A stretch of DNA of 64,000 nucleotides from Microstegium vimineum (lineage: Eukaryota > Streptophyta > Magnoliopsida > Poales > Poaceae), in contig CM039126.1 in NCBI GenBank assembly GCA_022036555.1, forward strand, positions 3,436,676-3,500,675, in the 5' to 3' direction. The notes beneath the pieces were generated by a model, which did no database searches, had not been told where the DNA came from, and saw only the letters and a list, made by a program, of their open reading frames with translations. How positions within the stretch are numbered: the stretch's first letter is position 1; each line of letters opens with the position of its first letter. Shown piece after piece: positions 43,100 to 54,637 of the stretch. A program made the translations under genes and the position numbers.

Positions 43100-45492
43100 A
43101 CTTGCAGAAGGCGCTCACGGACATCGGCGAGGAAGGCGTCGTGCTCCTGCAGGAGAGTATCCATCGCTGCAGTGTGTGCGGTAGCAGGAGTGTAGAGCAG
43201 CATCGCCGGTGGAGGGCGCCCATAGACCACCTGGAAGGGGGTGGTGCTCCACGTGGATACTCCGCCCAAGGCAGCCACTCTAGCCACGCCCTTGGTCGAT
43301 CACCGGTAATGCAGCATAGATACATCGCGATAGTCTTGTTCGCGGCCTCAGATTGGTCGTCCGTCTGAGGATGGAACGCGGTGTTGAACCGGAGCGCTTG
43401 AAGAGGTCGCGCCAGACGTTCCCGGTGACGACGGGTCCCGATCGCTGACAATGGACGACGGGAACCCATGAAGGCGTACGATGTCGTTGAAGAAGGCCTG
43501 AGCGACGAAGGATGCGGTGTACGGGTGGCCCAGCGCAATGAAGTGCGCGTACTTCGAAAGACGGTCGACCACCGTCAGGATGACACTCTTGCCATTCACC
43601 TTGGGGAGGCCTTCGACGAAGTCCATAGAGATGTCAGGCCAAACTTGAGAGGGTACCTCGAGGGGCTGCAGCAAGCCGGTTGGATGGAGAGCCTCGGTCT
43701 TGTTGCGTTGAAATGTTGAGCATGACCGGACAAAGTCGCGCACCACGTGGCGGTCGTGGTCAACGGCGAAGGAGAGGCAAAGTCGCTGCAACGTCCGCTC
43801 AGCGCCCTCATGGACCGCCGTGTGGGCGAGCTGAAGCACGACCGACAGCACGCGCGACTCGGCGGGGATAAAGATGCGGTCCCCGCAGAGGATGAGGCCC
43901 TCAGTGACGTGCCATCGCGCGCCCCGTACCACGGTGGAGTCGCGCAGCTCGCGTAGGGCGTCGTTCGCCTGGAGTTCGTAGCGCAGCTTGGTGTAGAAGG
44001 CGAAGGACGGAGTTGAGATGGCCGCCAGTGCAGTCGGCGTCTCCTGGCATCGTGATAGTGCGTCCGCAACCGTGTTCAGACAGCCTGGGCGAAATTCCAC
44101 CGCTAAGTCGAAGCCGAAAAGCTTGCTAATCCATTGGTGCTGGGGCACCGTGGACAAGTGTTGGTCGAGGATGTACTTGAGGGCGTAGTGGTCGGTGCGG
44201 ATGATGAAGCGGCGGCCCCAGAGGTACAGCCGCCAATGCCGCACGGCCTGAACCAGGCCGATAAACTCCCTCGTAAGCTGCGATCTTCGAGTGGCGAGCG
44301 GCGAACGGCTTGTTGTAGAATGCCAGGGGCCCGGCACCCTGGTAGAGGACCGCGCCAAAGCCGCTACCGGAGGCATCGCAATCGACGATGAAGTCTTGGG
44401 TGAAGTCCGGCAGGTGCAGCACCGACGCTGTGGATAGTGCTGCCTTGAGGGCCGCGAACGCCGCGGTCGCGTCGGCCGACCACAGGAAAGACTCCTTGCA
44501 GAGGAGCTAGGTGAGGGGCCCGGCGAGCGTGCCGAAGTCTTGGATAAAGCGCCGGTAGTATCCGGCGAGGTCAAGGAACCCGCGGAGTGCCCTTGCCGAT
44601 GCTAGCTGGGGCCAGGACACCACGGCCTCCACCTTGTCGCGATCCATGGCCAGCCCCGTAACCGAGATCACATGGCCGAGGTAGGCCACCACTCGGTAGC
44701 GAACGCACACTTGGAGCGCTCGAAGCTTGACGTGGCAGTTGTTGGCACGCAGGACGTCAAAGACGACGCGGAGGTGTTGAAGGTGTGTCGACCAAGACGT
44801 GTTGTAGATTAGAATGTCGTCAAAGAACACGAGCACGCACTTACGGAGTAAGGGCTAAAGCACGACGTTCATCAAGCTTTGGAAGGTTGCCGGCGCGTTG
44901 GTGAGACCGAACGGCATCACCAGGAACTCGAAGTGGCCGTGGTGAGTGCGGAAGGACGTCTTGGGCACATCCTCGGGGTGGACTCACACTTGGTGGTAGT
45001 CGGCGCGCAGGTCTAGCTTGGTGAAGAAGCACGCGCCGTGGAGTTTGTCGATGAGCTCCTCCACCACCAGGATCGGAAACTTGTCCTTCACAGTCTGAGT
45101 ATTGAGCGCCTTGTAGTCGACACAGAAACGCCAGGAGTTGTCGCACTTCTTGACGAGGAGGACTGGCGCGGAGAAGGGCGAAGTCGTTGTCCGGATGATG
45201 CCTTGTTCCAGCATCTGCGCACACTGCCGCTCTAGCTCATCCTTCTGGAGCTGGGGGTAGCGGTATGGGCGCACGGCCACCGGCGCCGTGTTTGGCGGGA
45301 GGTGGATGCGGTGGTCGCACGCGCGGGCCGGTGGCAACCCGGCCAGCGGGGCGAAGACATCGAGGAGGCGATCGAGCAGGGATGTCTCGTCGGTGCTGCT
45401 GCAGTGGAGGGCAGTCCGGGCGCGGCCCCAAGCCCCTGCGAGCGCACTTGCTCACCGTGGCACCAGAAGGATAGGCAGATGGCGTCAAAATC
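43100..45492 (-). pseudogene. Chromovirus RT, RNase H and integrase (disrupted, 3'-truncated)
   Basis: RT starts near 45337, with YPQLQKDELERQCAQMLEQG and FCVDYKALNTQTVKDKFPI, and stops after ADYHQV (44984). The catalytic FFDDILIY is at about 44830, after another stop. RNase H has IVDCDASGSGFGAVLYQG (about 44385), and integrase spans 43700-43420 (WPDISMDFVEGLPK, SSIVSDRDP), then shifts frame to FHPQTDDQSEAANKTI. At least three stops and three frame changes are present, so it is inactive. Confidence 0.8.
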
Positions 45493-46914
45493 CTAGAGGA
45501 TCGGGCCTAGGATGCGCAGAAACGAGACACCGAGGACCATGTTGTAGCAATCCAAGGGGATCGCGAAGCAGTCCACTGCAAAGTGGGTGTCCCCGATCCG
45601 GACGGCGACGTCGCGCGCCTGGCCACGACAGGCGACGTGGTCCCCGTTGGCCACCACCACGTGGACGCCCTGGCTGTCGTGGAAGTGGAGGCCCACGCGC
45701 TCGGCGGTGGTGCAGCTGACGAAGATGGCGGTGGAGCCAGAGTCCAGGAGCGTCGTGAGTTCATGGTTGTCGATGGTGACACGGACTTGCATGGTGGGGT
45801 CGGTCTGGATGCCGGCGATGGCGTGGAGCGAGATGAGAGGTGGCAACTCATCCACAGCTGGTTCCTCCTCGTCCGGTTGGGCGGGCTCCGAGGCGTCAAA
45901 GTCCACAACCACTAGGTAGAAGAGGTGCGGACATTTGTGCCCCCGTACGTACTGCTCATCGCAGTTGTAGCAGAGGTCATGTCGTCGACGCTCCGCCATC
46001 TCCGTTGGAGAGAGGCGGCGGAACGGCCGTGGGGGAGCTTCGATGGCAAGTGGTGTTGTCGGCGGAATGGAGGGCGTCGGTGGCGCTTGTAAGGACGGGG
46101 TGTGCGCGCCGTCGGCAGCGCTGGCCGCCGGGCGCTGCGAGTTGAAGCCCGGAACAGCGCCTGCACGACGCTCGTAAGCGCGTGTCAGCGCCATCGCCCA
46201 TTGTAGATCCGTCGGGTTCTGGAGCTCGACATCCGTGCGGATGGGTTCGAGCAGTCCGCCGGTGAAGAGGTTGGCCTGTTGCAGCAGCGTGAGGGCCCCC
46301 GCGTGGGCCAGCTTGACCTGGAACGTCTCCTGATAGTCGGCCACAAACCCGCGGTACGACAGCCTGGCCAATGTGGCCAAGTGATTGGTGTCGAGGGCTG
46401 GGCCAAAGCGTTGGATGCACATCGCCTTGAAGGTCGGCCATGGAAGTGCAGCGAGCTCGCCGGTGTCGCGTTCCAACATGAAGTACCACTGTTGGGCGAC
46501 ACCAGTCATGTGGAAGGATGCCAGCCAGACCTTGTCCGCCTCGGGTGTGTGCTGCGCCTGGAAGAACTGATCGCACTTGTTCAACCAGGGTAGCGGGTCG
46601 TCCTTGCCATCGAACATGGGAAACGTCAGCTTCTGGAAGCGCGGAACGCCGAGCGCGTCTAGATGGTTCTCGTACGACGCTGGTGGTGATGGAACGCCGA
46701 TGAGGATCGGGATGGGCGATGGTGAATGAGGGAACGGGATCTGGGTGATGGGGAGGTGCGCGGCTTGGCTGTCGGCGGCTGACTGGACGATGACAGAGGT
46801 GGTTGGGGGTATTGGTGGTATGCCGCCATAGACAGGCATCCCGTATGGGGCCGAGGCGGGCGGTGGTCCGGTGTTGGAGGCGTCGCTCGGCGATGGGGAA
46901 CCACGGTTCTCCAT
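45493..46914 (-). pseudogene. Chromovirus Gag-protease part (5'-truncated, 3' stop)
   Basis: From Met 46914 the frame runs 473 aa. The capsid region FPMFDGKDDPLPWLNKCDQF is at about residues 98-117, a CCHC knuckle CYNCDEQYVRGHKC at about 310, and the protease LLDSGSTAIFVS at about 385-396, ending VSFLRILGPIL. The TAG at 45493-45495 replaces the Trp usually seen in the family's ILWDFD motif, and the polyprotein frame continues beyond it. An open frame upstream (to about 47035) with a Pro run suggests that 46914 is not the original start. Confidence 0.8.
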
Positions 46915-47040
46915 AGCAGACAGGCGGGTGGCGAAGGTTCCCAGCTGACGCTGTATGGCCTTGATGGTGGCCGTGAGCGTCTCCAGGGTGGACGGAGCGG
47001 GTGGTGGTGGTGGGATGCTGGTGTTTGTTGTAAAAAACCA

Positions 47041-48295
47041 AACATACTGCAGTCACTGAACTATCACTAATAATGATAATGTGTGTTGTTCGTGTAAATT
47101 AGTCACATCCAATTACCAAAACCATATACTTAGGATTAAAATTGATAATACTATACCACTCTAGGAAAGGCTTAAAATGCCAAGGTGAAGAAACCAATTA
47201 GGATCTGCAGAAGAAGAGTTCATGATCCCAAAAACTATGGCAGAAATATGTACTGCTTGGTTCAAACCCAAAGTAGAGACTAAATTAAATTATATCCAGC
47301 TGTTAGACACATGGGCACTGGTACTGTTGAAGTTAACTTCAAATAAGAGTTGTGCTGCTGTTCAAAGCATATTTGGACATATATGTATCTCCAAAGCAGC
47401 AGAAATTAATCACAGAGACGTGCTTCTAAATATCACTGAAATTTAGCATGATGCAAGGCTAAATTAATAAAACGCAAACTGAGTGAGTATTAATTGATTG
47501 ACAACTTTAGAAGCTTCTAGAGAAACAGTTTGTGACCATTAGAATGACTAATTTCTCTAAAACATCTGTGCATCGCCTAGACTGCTGGAATCTAAACGAA
47601 AATGAACGGGCGCATACTGCCCAACAACCATGTCAAGACGAATCGAAGATTTACTCACTCCCAATATTGAGAATCGCCGAAATCAACTCGATAAAAATTC
47701 GCTCTCTAGACAAAATTTTCGAAACCACATAAATCAAACTGTAAACCTGGCAAAATGCACAGCAATTTTATGCGAAATCGAGTGCGAGCATAGTATTGGA
47801 CTCTCCCTAAGTGATGTCCCGAATTAGGCAACGGATTGGCACAAGCAAGCAGCTAGCGCAACACACATCTGAAAATCCCAAATCAAATGGGCCATCCATC
47901 TGAAGAGCTCAAACTAATGCACACAATCGAGAGTGCTTCACTGAGATGTAGGAACCAACTAATTCGATCAATCCAGAAGCTATTCACTAGACACCCAAAC
48001 CTAACTGCTCCACTGAATTCGAAGTTAGCAGCAAATGACACTCGAATCGGCATACCAAATGGAGAAAACTGAGACAAACCAACTAATTAAGACTAGCAAA
48101 CGCAAACCAACTAGATGCACGAGCACGGCGGTGCTCGAACCAACTCAAATCGATCAAAGCCTCCGGCAAACACCACCCGGAAAATTTCAGGATAACGTGA
48201 ACACTCGATTCGATCCGGTGCGGATGGCAGAGCGGCCCCAACCCGCGAGAATCGCACGAAATCGAAGCGGAGAAGGGTGAGTACTGGACACTTAC
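47041..48295. other. AT-rich unique DNA, no gene recognised
   Basis: No family-level coding signal is seen on either strand. If the exons at 48296-48440 are real, this stretch would be their next intron (minus strand), interrupted at its far end by the chromovirus fragment. Confidence 0.4.
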
Positions 48296-48440
48296 GAGTA
48301 GAACCATCTGGTCTGCCGAATCCGTCTCCTCCATCATCTGTGCTACCACCTGCACCGAACAGCGCAACCACGATGAGGGCACGCGCCTAAAATCGCAGAA
48401 TAAACAGCATGGAGGATGGAGGAGTCTGAGAGCTCACCAT
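48296..48440 (-). CDS. Putative first coding exons of an unrecognised small gene (partial)
   Basis: On the minus strand GAGAATG|GTGAGC (48438/48437) puts an ATG at the very end of a GC-rich leader exon. An 88-bp intron ends TTCGGTGCAG, and exon 2 (48349-48296) reads VVAQMMEETDSADQMVLL before a strong donor, CTC|GTAAGTG. The joined start is MVVAQMMEETDS. Later exons were not found and may have been separated or deleted by the chromovirus insertion. No function is proposed; an untranslated leader is equally possible. Confidence 0.3.
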
Positions 48441-48884
48441 TCTCCCGCGCGTGCGCCGCGCGCGCTGGGAGAAGCGGGAACTGGGTGAGGAGCGTGCGCT
48501 TGGGAGGAGCGGGAAGCCGGGAACTGGGAGAGGAGGGTGCTAATGGTGCGGGATTTTGGGGTACTTTTACAGAGAAGGAGGGATGAACGGGCAACGGCTG
48601 ACGTCTACAGGCCGCAGGCGCGGGCGAGAGACCAGTTTCGATGTCCCATTTTTTATTTTTTATTTTTTATTTTACGAGAATTCGATGTCCCACTTTGAAA
48701 TTCGAAGGCCGGAGTGTGTGGCGGCATCTTCCCAACCTTTTTGGTTTAGGAGCTCATATTTACCGTCAATGCATTCTGTTTATTCACTTTTATCCATCAA
48801 TTAATTCATAATTCACTTGATCCGTCACAAGATACAAATTTCAATTCTAGAAAAATATGATATCCCGTACTCAAGAAATTTAAT

Positions 48885-49030
48885 ACCACTACATCCGTTC
48901 CAAATTGTAGATCATTTTAATTTTCCTAGATACATTTATTTTGCTATGATGTGCTATGTTATATTCAATCATCTAAAATATAATTGGCAATCATTGGAGT
49001 TAAAATAAATGATCTAAAATGATCATTGGG
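48885..49030. repeat. Stowaway-like MITE, degenerate
   Basis: TACATCCGTTCCAAATTGTA at 48893 matches the common grass Stowaway end (CTCCCTCCGTTCC...). The far end, TAAATGATCTAAAATGATCA, pairs imperfectly with it. TA flanks are plausible. A truncated relative is at about 55930-56045 (ACTCTATTCCAAATTATAAG). Confidence 0.5.
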
Positions 49031-49887
49031 TGTGTGCTGAGAATATAATTGCCCATCACTTGTATTGGGTGTGTAGCTTCATTGGAGATGTAAATGTAAA
49101 ATTTGAAGTATCCTTGTCATGTATCCGAAATCTAGCTATGGATCGCACACGTACATCAATCAATTTTAACATATGGAAGTGCAAACATAATCCCCCTTAG
49201 TCGCGTAAGATTGCATATTGTGTGCATATAAACATGCATTGAGTAAAATACCTTTCTACTTACACGGAGAACGTATATTATGCCAACAAAAACTATAGTT
49301 GGGCTTACGGTACGGGTGATTTTGGGCCAAATGCATTTTAGCACTGCTCTTCAGGCCCATTTAATTCAGCTAGCCACCATCTTCTAGGGTATCCATGGTT
49401 CTCAAAGTGTGTACGATCGACCCAGAGCGCGGCCATGTCGTGCTGTGCTCTGTGGGGTCACCTTGGAACATGTTCGACGCCACGCCATCGTGGACGCCGT
49501 GTACGCGGACGCGGTACGTGCTGGAGAGGGTATAGGTGCGCCGGGCGCTCGGGCCTGGACGTGGGTCGGGAAGTACGCGGCGGCGGCGGCGTATTACTTC
49601 AACAACGTGCGTGGTGCGCCACGTCGGTCGATCGGGAGCGGCCACGTCGGTCAACGCGCGACCAAGGGCATGCATGCATGGAGCATCACTTCTCACTTGG
49701 GCCGCCGGCCTGTTCGAGCCGGACATGACCGATCGAGGTGGGCGGCATGCATCTTAGCTTCCTCGATCATTGTTGCCGCCGTAATGATTCTGACTTTACA
49801 ATGCTTCAAAAGTACGTAGATATTGATTTTGTTGACTTTACAATGCTTGATATGCATGCATGGTTACGTACGTTATCATCGATAGTC
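49031..49887. other. Intergenic, nothing recognised
   Basis: AT-rich to 49340, then mixed GC DNA with overlapping short ORFs on both strands and no family motif. Confidence 0.35.
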
Positions 49888-50349
49888 TCAGGCGCTGGGA
49901 TACGCCCAGTCGACCCGCAAGCTACGGCCGCCGAAGCTGTAGCAGTTGAGCTCCTCGACAGCCACCTCCGCGTCGTCTCGGCGCTCGAACACCATGCACG
50001 CGAGCCCCTTGCACTTGCCGGGCCCGTCCATGGCGACGTGCCACATCCGCAGGGGCCCGAACGCGGCGAAGAGCCCGGCCAGGTCGGCCGGCCGCCGGCA
50101 GCTCCCCGGCAGGTTGGTCGCACGCACGAAGCGCCGCAGGAACCAGCGGTGCTCGGAGAGGGCGTTCTTGCGTTCCCTCCAGGCGGCGACCCTCGCCCGG
50201 CAGGGCATGTACGACGACGCGGCGGCGGGGGCGAGGTAGTTTTAGGGGCACGTCAGCTCCATGTGCCCCTCCTCCCCGCAGATGCAGCAGGGCTCGGCGT
50301 TCGGGTCCTTCCAGAAGTTGATGGCAGCAGGGCTGGCGTCCAGATCCAT
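49888..50349 (-). pseudogene. Intronless zinc-knuckle plus RRM protein (eIF3G-like) with an in-frame stop
   Basis: From ATG 50349 the frame encodes MDLDASPAAINFWKDPN, then a CCHC knuckle CCICGEEGHMELTC at residues 23-34, then TAA (50244-50242) at codon 36. The same frame continues with NYLAPAAASSYMP and a complete RRM: ATNLPGSCRRPADLAGLF, RNP1-like CKGLACMVF, and FGGRSLRVDWAYPS, ending TGA 49888-49890. A knuckle followed by an RRM with FGPLRMWHVAMD is the layout of translation factor eIF3 subunit G, which binds mRNA and 18S rRNA. At 153 codons it is about half the usual length, and it has no introns, so it may be a retrogene derivative. A 106-aa RRM-only protein could still start at Met 50208. 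The lesion is a single codon. Confidence 0.6.
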
Positions 50350-51530
50350 CGTCGTTGATCGTTGTTGTTCAATTTCAGGAAGTACAGTACTCGTATATAT
50401 ATATAGGTGATCCGGACAACTTGTTTGCTACGTATACGGAAACAGAAAATCCTATCTGGATTCTGGAGTGCAAAAAAGTATACCGTGTGTGTCCAAGTCC
50501 ATGCATGTCGACCTGGGACTCTGATGACCTGACCATTACTACTCTGTGTCTGTGAGCGTTGTATCGTCACAGGTCAGTCCCGACATCACATCTCATTAAT
50601 CCTCCTGCGGGGGGCATTTTTATGATGTAAAGAGTACTTTTTTTATATATTAAATATTTATTCATAACTCTATTATTTTGAACGAGCTATTTTTTTGTCT
50701 ATATGTTATATACCTACATGCTTTATTCTCTATACTTGTCAAAGAATTTTGTAATTCAAAATTTTAATAATGCAAAATAGCTACTCGTTTCCCAGTTCCC
50801 ACCATTCTTATTTAAATTTCTTCACTAAACTTATCACTATTACATATTATCCATTATAATTTAGTTCCCTTCGAGATAGGAGATTGTTACAAGTGTACAT
50901 TCATTTTATTTCACTTTAATTATCGATGAATTTAGAAATAAATAAACTTATATTCATATATGTTGATTTTAACAATACGTACTTTGAGTTGAATTAAGTA
51001 AATATCCAAATCCAAGACATTCGTCTTGCATTAGTATTTGAAAATATCTGAATTCAAATAAAAATATGGTAAACAACGAATCGGATCCGATTCCATCCTA
51101 GTTGCACAACAACCGTATCCGAGCTCGTGTTGCAGGCTTGCAGCGAGCCATCACTTGACATCATGGCTGATCCTTTTTGCTTCAGCGACCCAAACAACCA
51201 ACAACAGAAGAAAGCCAACACAGACATCCCGAATCAGGTTCGCAATATACACGATGCTTTTACAGCAAGACTCCACAGACACAAATTGTTTCACAGATAA
51301 CAAGGTAGTAGCACTGTACAGCCACAGGAACTCGATGGGGATTTAATAGTTTCCACAGAATCAGACAATAGCACGGGAGGTAGTGGGCACGTTCGGACCT
51401 TCAGGACTCTGGTTACTTGGACCTTCGTCTCCTCGAAACGAACTTGGACCTGAACCTTGCAGAGTTGCAGCTTCCACAGACCAGCTGTTTATCTACCTAT
51501 CTACTCCGTCCATGCTATAGTGCACTCTAT
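50350..51530. other. AT-rich spacer; right part is probably the MLF 3' UTR
   Basis: 50570-51130 is AT-rich with no coding. 51150-51530 follows the MLF stop on the minus strand and is likely its 3' untranslated region. Confidence 0.4.
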
Positions 51531-54114
51531 TCAGGAGATTGGGATGATCCGTGATTTTGGCTTTCCGTTGCGCCTCGGATTACGGCCTTGCTCGGTCCCA
51601 GGAAGCGCCCAGCCCCAGGCCGATCGTCGGTCACGTCCACTAGAGCTACGGTTACCTGCAGTACACCAACAGGTGGAGAACTCAAGGTTAGAGAACGGCT
51701 GGTGCAACATAGGATATCGATAGATCAACATAAATTGCAGAGGACCATCTTGACAAACCATGCATAGAAAAGCACACATTCAGAACTACAGAAGAAGACT
51801 CCCAACATAAATCCAGGACTTTAGAATCCAAACATAATTTCAGTTATTAAAGTATGCTGCAGTTTTGGTTGCTACATACACCTGTGTGCCAGTAACTGCT
51901 GCTAAGCAGAAGTAAGCGCCTAGCCAATCGGTAAAGAAGGAAGTAAGACTACAAGGACGCACATGAGCACATAAAGAAAGATGTTAATGTTTACATGCTC
52001 GTAACCATGGATGCCCCAGCTTGTTGTCAGGTATGTACATGCGTCACAGGGTAAAATCTCATCCTAACCATTTCTGGAATCCAATGTAGTCATTATTTTT
52101 GTCATGGAATCATGGACACTGTTTATTCTCTAATGCATTCAAGGCTTACTTTTCCCTCCAATATCGTAATTTGTTCCATGTTGAAACCAAACTCGCAAAC
52201 CTTTCATTAGTAGCTTCAGTGCAAAATAATATGTTATAGGGACTTTGCTTGTACATGGCTACTGGACACAATCTCAAAGCAGGTCAGCTACTAAACCCAC
52301 TAGGCACTGAAGCGATATAAGAAAACTGTAACTGAACTATACTCTTTACACCCCATGTGCAGACAGTTATATAATTTGGTGTGGGGAAAACATACAAGAG
52401 GTAAAGAGCAGCAATACCCACACAATATGCACCGAGTCCTGTAAAAGATGCTCAAGAAACAAGTTTATCTCCACAGTGTTCATCTCAGATTATGCTAGTG
52501 TTTACTAAATGAACAACAAAAATGCTTTGGTTTATATATTTGTAGTACTTGATATTTCAGCATCTACTTGATGATATACACTGAGGCAGTATCCCACTAA
52601 GTCATCAGATGGTGTTCACATAAGTGCAATTTGTCATAATTTTCGTTTATGATGACATTTACTAGGACTTTGACTTGGTATAAATAAAAATACAGACTAA
52701 ATGCAAGTGCATAGTGGATTCTTCCTTCAATGAGAAATAGTGCTAAGAGAAGAAATTATCTATCTTCAGAAAGGACAACGTCCTTGGTTGATCAAGTCAA
52801 CTATTGAGAAGCAATTTGCATAACTTCTTCAGATATAAACACAGATTACCAGAATTATCACTATTACGTGCACCAGCATTTTGGTTCAAGCCAGGCAAGC
52901 GATGTCCATAGTTCCCCTTCCATGATTCCTCAAATCCAGCTAGCTCATCTATGAAGTACTTGAGTTAAAATTAACGAAAATTGGATCTCAGGCACATGAA
53001 GGAAAGCTATACATATCAAACCAATTAACCAACCTTCATTCAGGTTGTGCAGTGTCTGTGTGGTGTCAACCTTCCCATCTGAATTCAGTTTCCTTGTCAG
53101 GGAATGGCCCTAAAATACCAGGAAAAATTAGTTATACTGCACCAAATTCATGGATAATCTGTTTTTACCTTTTTTGATTCATTAGCAATTATTAAGTCAA
53201 CTCTGTGCTAGGTACACAATCGTGTGTGCACCAGGCTACTCAATATAATTTTGATTAATCAAGTACAGCTCTGAACATAGCACAGATTGACTACCTTATC
53301 ATGGATTCCTCGGGAGATTCTATGAGTGGCCTCTTTAGTTGTTGTATCTGCTTCCTTGCTTTCTTCCACAGTGATCTGCAAGAATCATAAGTATCGTCAC
53401 TTCTAACTCCAAGAACCACAAAATAAGGCATCACTTGCAGCTTCCTAAGAAAGTAGCTTACCCCATCACTGCCAGTCTGCCGAATCTTTGAAGCAGTGTA
53501 GTAAGCTCCATTAATTCCACCATATGTGACAGAAGAGCTCTGATATGTGAAAGTACGAGCCTGCGGCTGCCGTCCACTATCAGCCCTATTGAAATCCCTG
53601 TGCAGCTGGACTTGGCCACCTTCTGTCCCTACAGAGAAACAAATCAAAAGATGTGAAACATACATATCATCCTTGCAACAACTCCATGAAACTAGACAAG
53701 TAAACCAAATTATCCAGGCTCCTACCATCACTCCCATCATCTGGCTCCTGAACATAAGAATCTTGATTGGGCTGCTCGTTACCGTGCTCTACATTTTCTC
53801 CTTCATCCACACCAACCTCTATGATCACAGGCCTGTTGTTGTTACCCCGAGGAAGAGCTTGCTCGATGAACCCATCGTTCATCGTGTCCCCGAAAGGCCC
53901 TCCCACTCGGCGCAAAGGGGCTAGGTATAAATATGTCACGGTCACCCATCATCCGACCCCCAAACGGATGGATAAAGAACGGGTCGTCAAATGGATCCTT
54001 CCCTCCAAAGAAGCCAGAAATCAAGCTCCTGTTGCGACCAAAGCCAGGAAACCCCGCAGCAAATGGATCCCTGCGCCTGAAGACGTCATCCCTCCCGTTC
54101 TGCCCTCTATCCAT
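51531..54114 (-). CDS. Myeloid leukemia factor (MLF1) family protein, six coding exons, one extra base in exon 1
   Basis: Coding exons: 54114-53726, 53628-53462, 53375-53295, 53109-53034, 52948-52850 and 51655-51531. A non-coding leader exon ends at 54637 (CCAG|GTAACG). Exon 1 has the MLF N-terminus: RRRDPFAAGFPGFGRNRS and GGKDPFDDPFFIHPFGGRM. Later exons read ARTFTYQSSSVTYGGINGAYY, ITVEESKEADTTTKEATHRI, LNEDELAGFEESWKGNYG and SAWGWALPGTEQGRNP. MLF proteins occur in nucleus and cytoplasm; their role in plants is poorly defined. The exon lengths sum to 937 nt, one too many: the frame must shift in exon 1 near 53890-53910, between the FIPSPFAPSG block and the GGPFGDTMNDGFIEQ block. Every other junction is in phase. 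It is either a recent frameshift or a base-call error; otherwise 311 aa. Confidence 0.85.
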
Positions 54115-54637
54115 TTCGCAGCAATTAGGCGGGCTCTGCAAGCTGCAACAGTTATGGTAGAAATTTATCACACACACAGTAATAAGCATCATAGAATGCG
54201 AAATTTCTCATGCAAGCATCATTCCTCCTCGCCCAAATAGAACTATTGAACTCAATTCCAATCCTGACAAGAAGGTAGCAAACTATTGTGTTGAACATAA
54301 GCATCGCTAAATGGGTTTAATCAAGAAGTTTACGCCCATATGGGTATCTAGCCTTACTCCCCCTCACCCCTCACCCCGCCCCTTTTTTGTGGGCAAGAGA
54401 AGACCTAACCCATCGATTGTTCCAGGGAGAGGTAATACACCATCGACATGCATGCAAATCCCTGGCTGTATCGAATGAAATAGAACACCACCACCAATCC
54501 GACCAGCAAGGTATCGTATCAAGCCGAAGTGCGCAACAAGCACCAGAGACTTCACAAATCACAACGAACGCTCCACCGATCCCTACACGCCTACTAGCAC
54601 GAAATTAACCGAAGAGTTTACCCCTGCCATCGTTACC

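Larger units (their letters stand above)
43100..47040 (-). mobile_element. Truncated Ty3/Gypsy chromovirus fragment (Reina-like, tentative)
   Basis: Gag, protease, RT, RNase H and integrase lie in Gypsy order on the minus strand. Both ends are lost: the gag frame runs upstream of its first Met to about 47035 and then meets unrelated AT-rich DNA, and the integrase C-terminus and any chromodomain are cut by the LTR at 43099. No LTR, primer site or target duplication is present. Confidence 0.8.

Noticed and set aside
49370..49828. Overlapping ORFs on both strands near 49.4-49.8 kb
   Set aside because: All are short, Arg/Cys-rich and mutually overlapping, as expected for GC-rich non-coding DNA.
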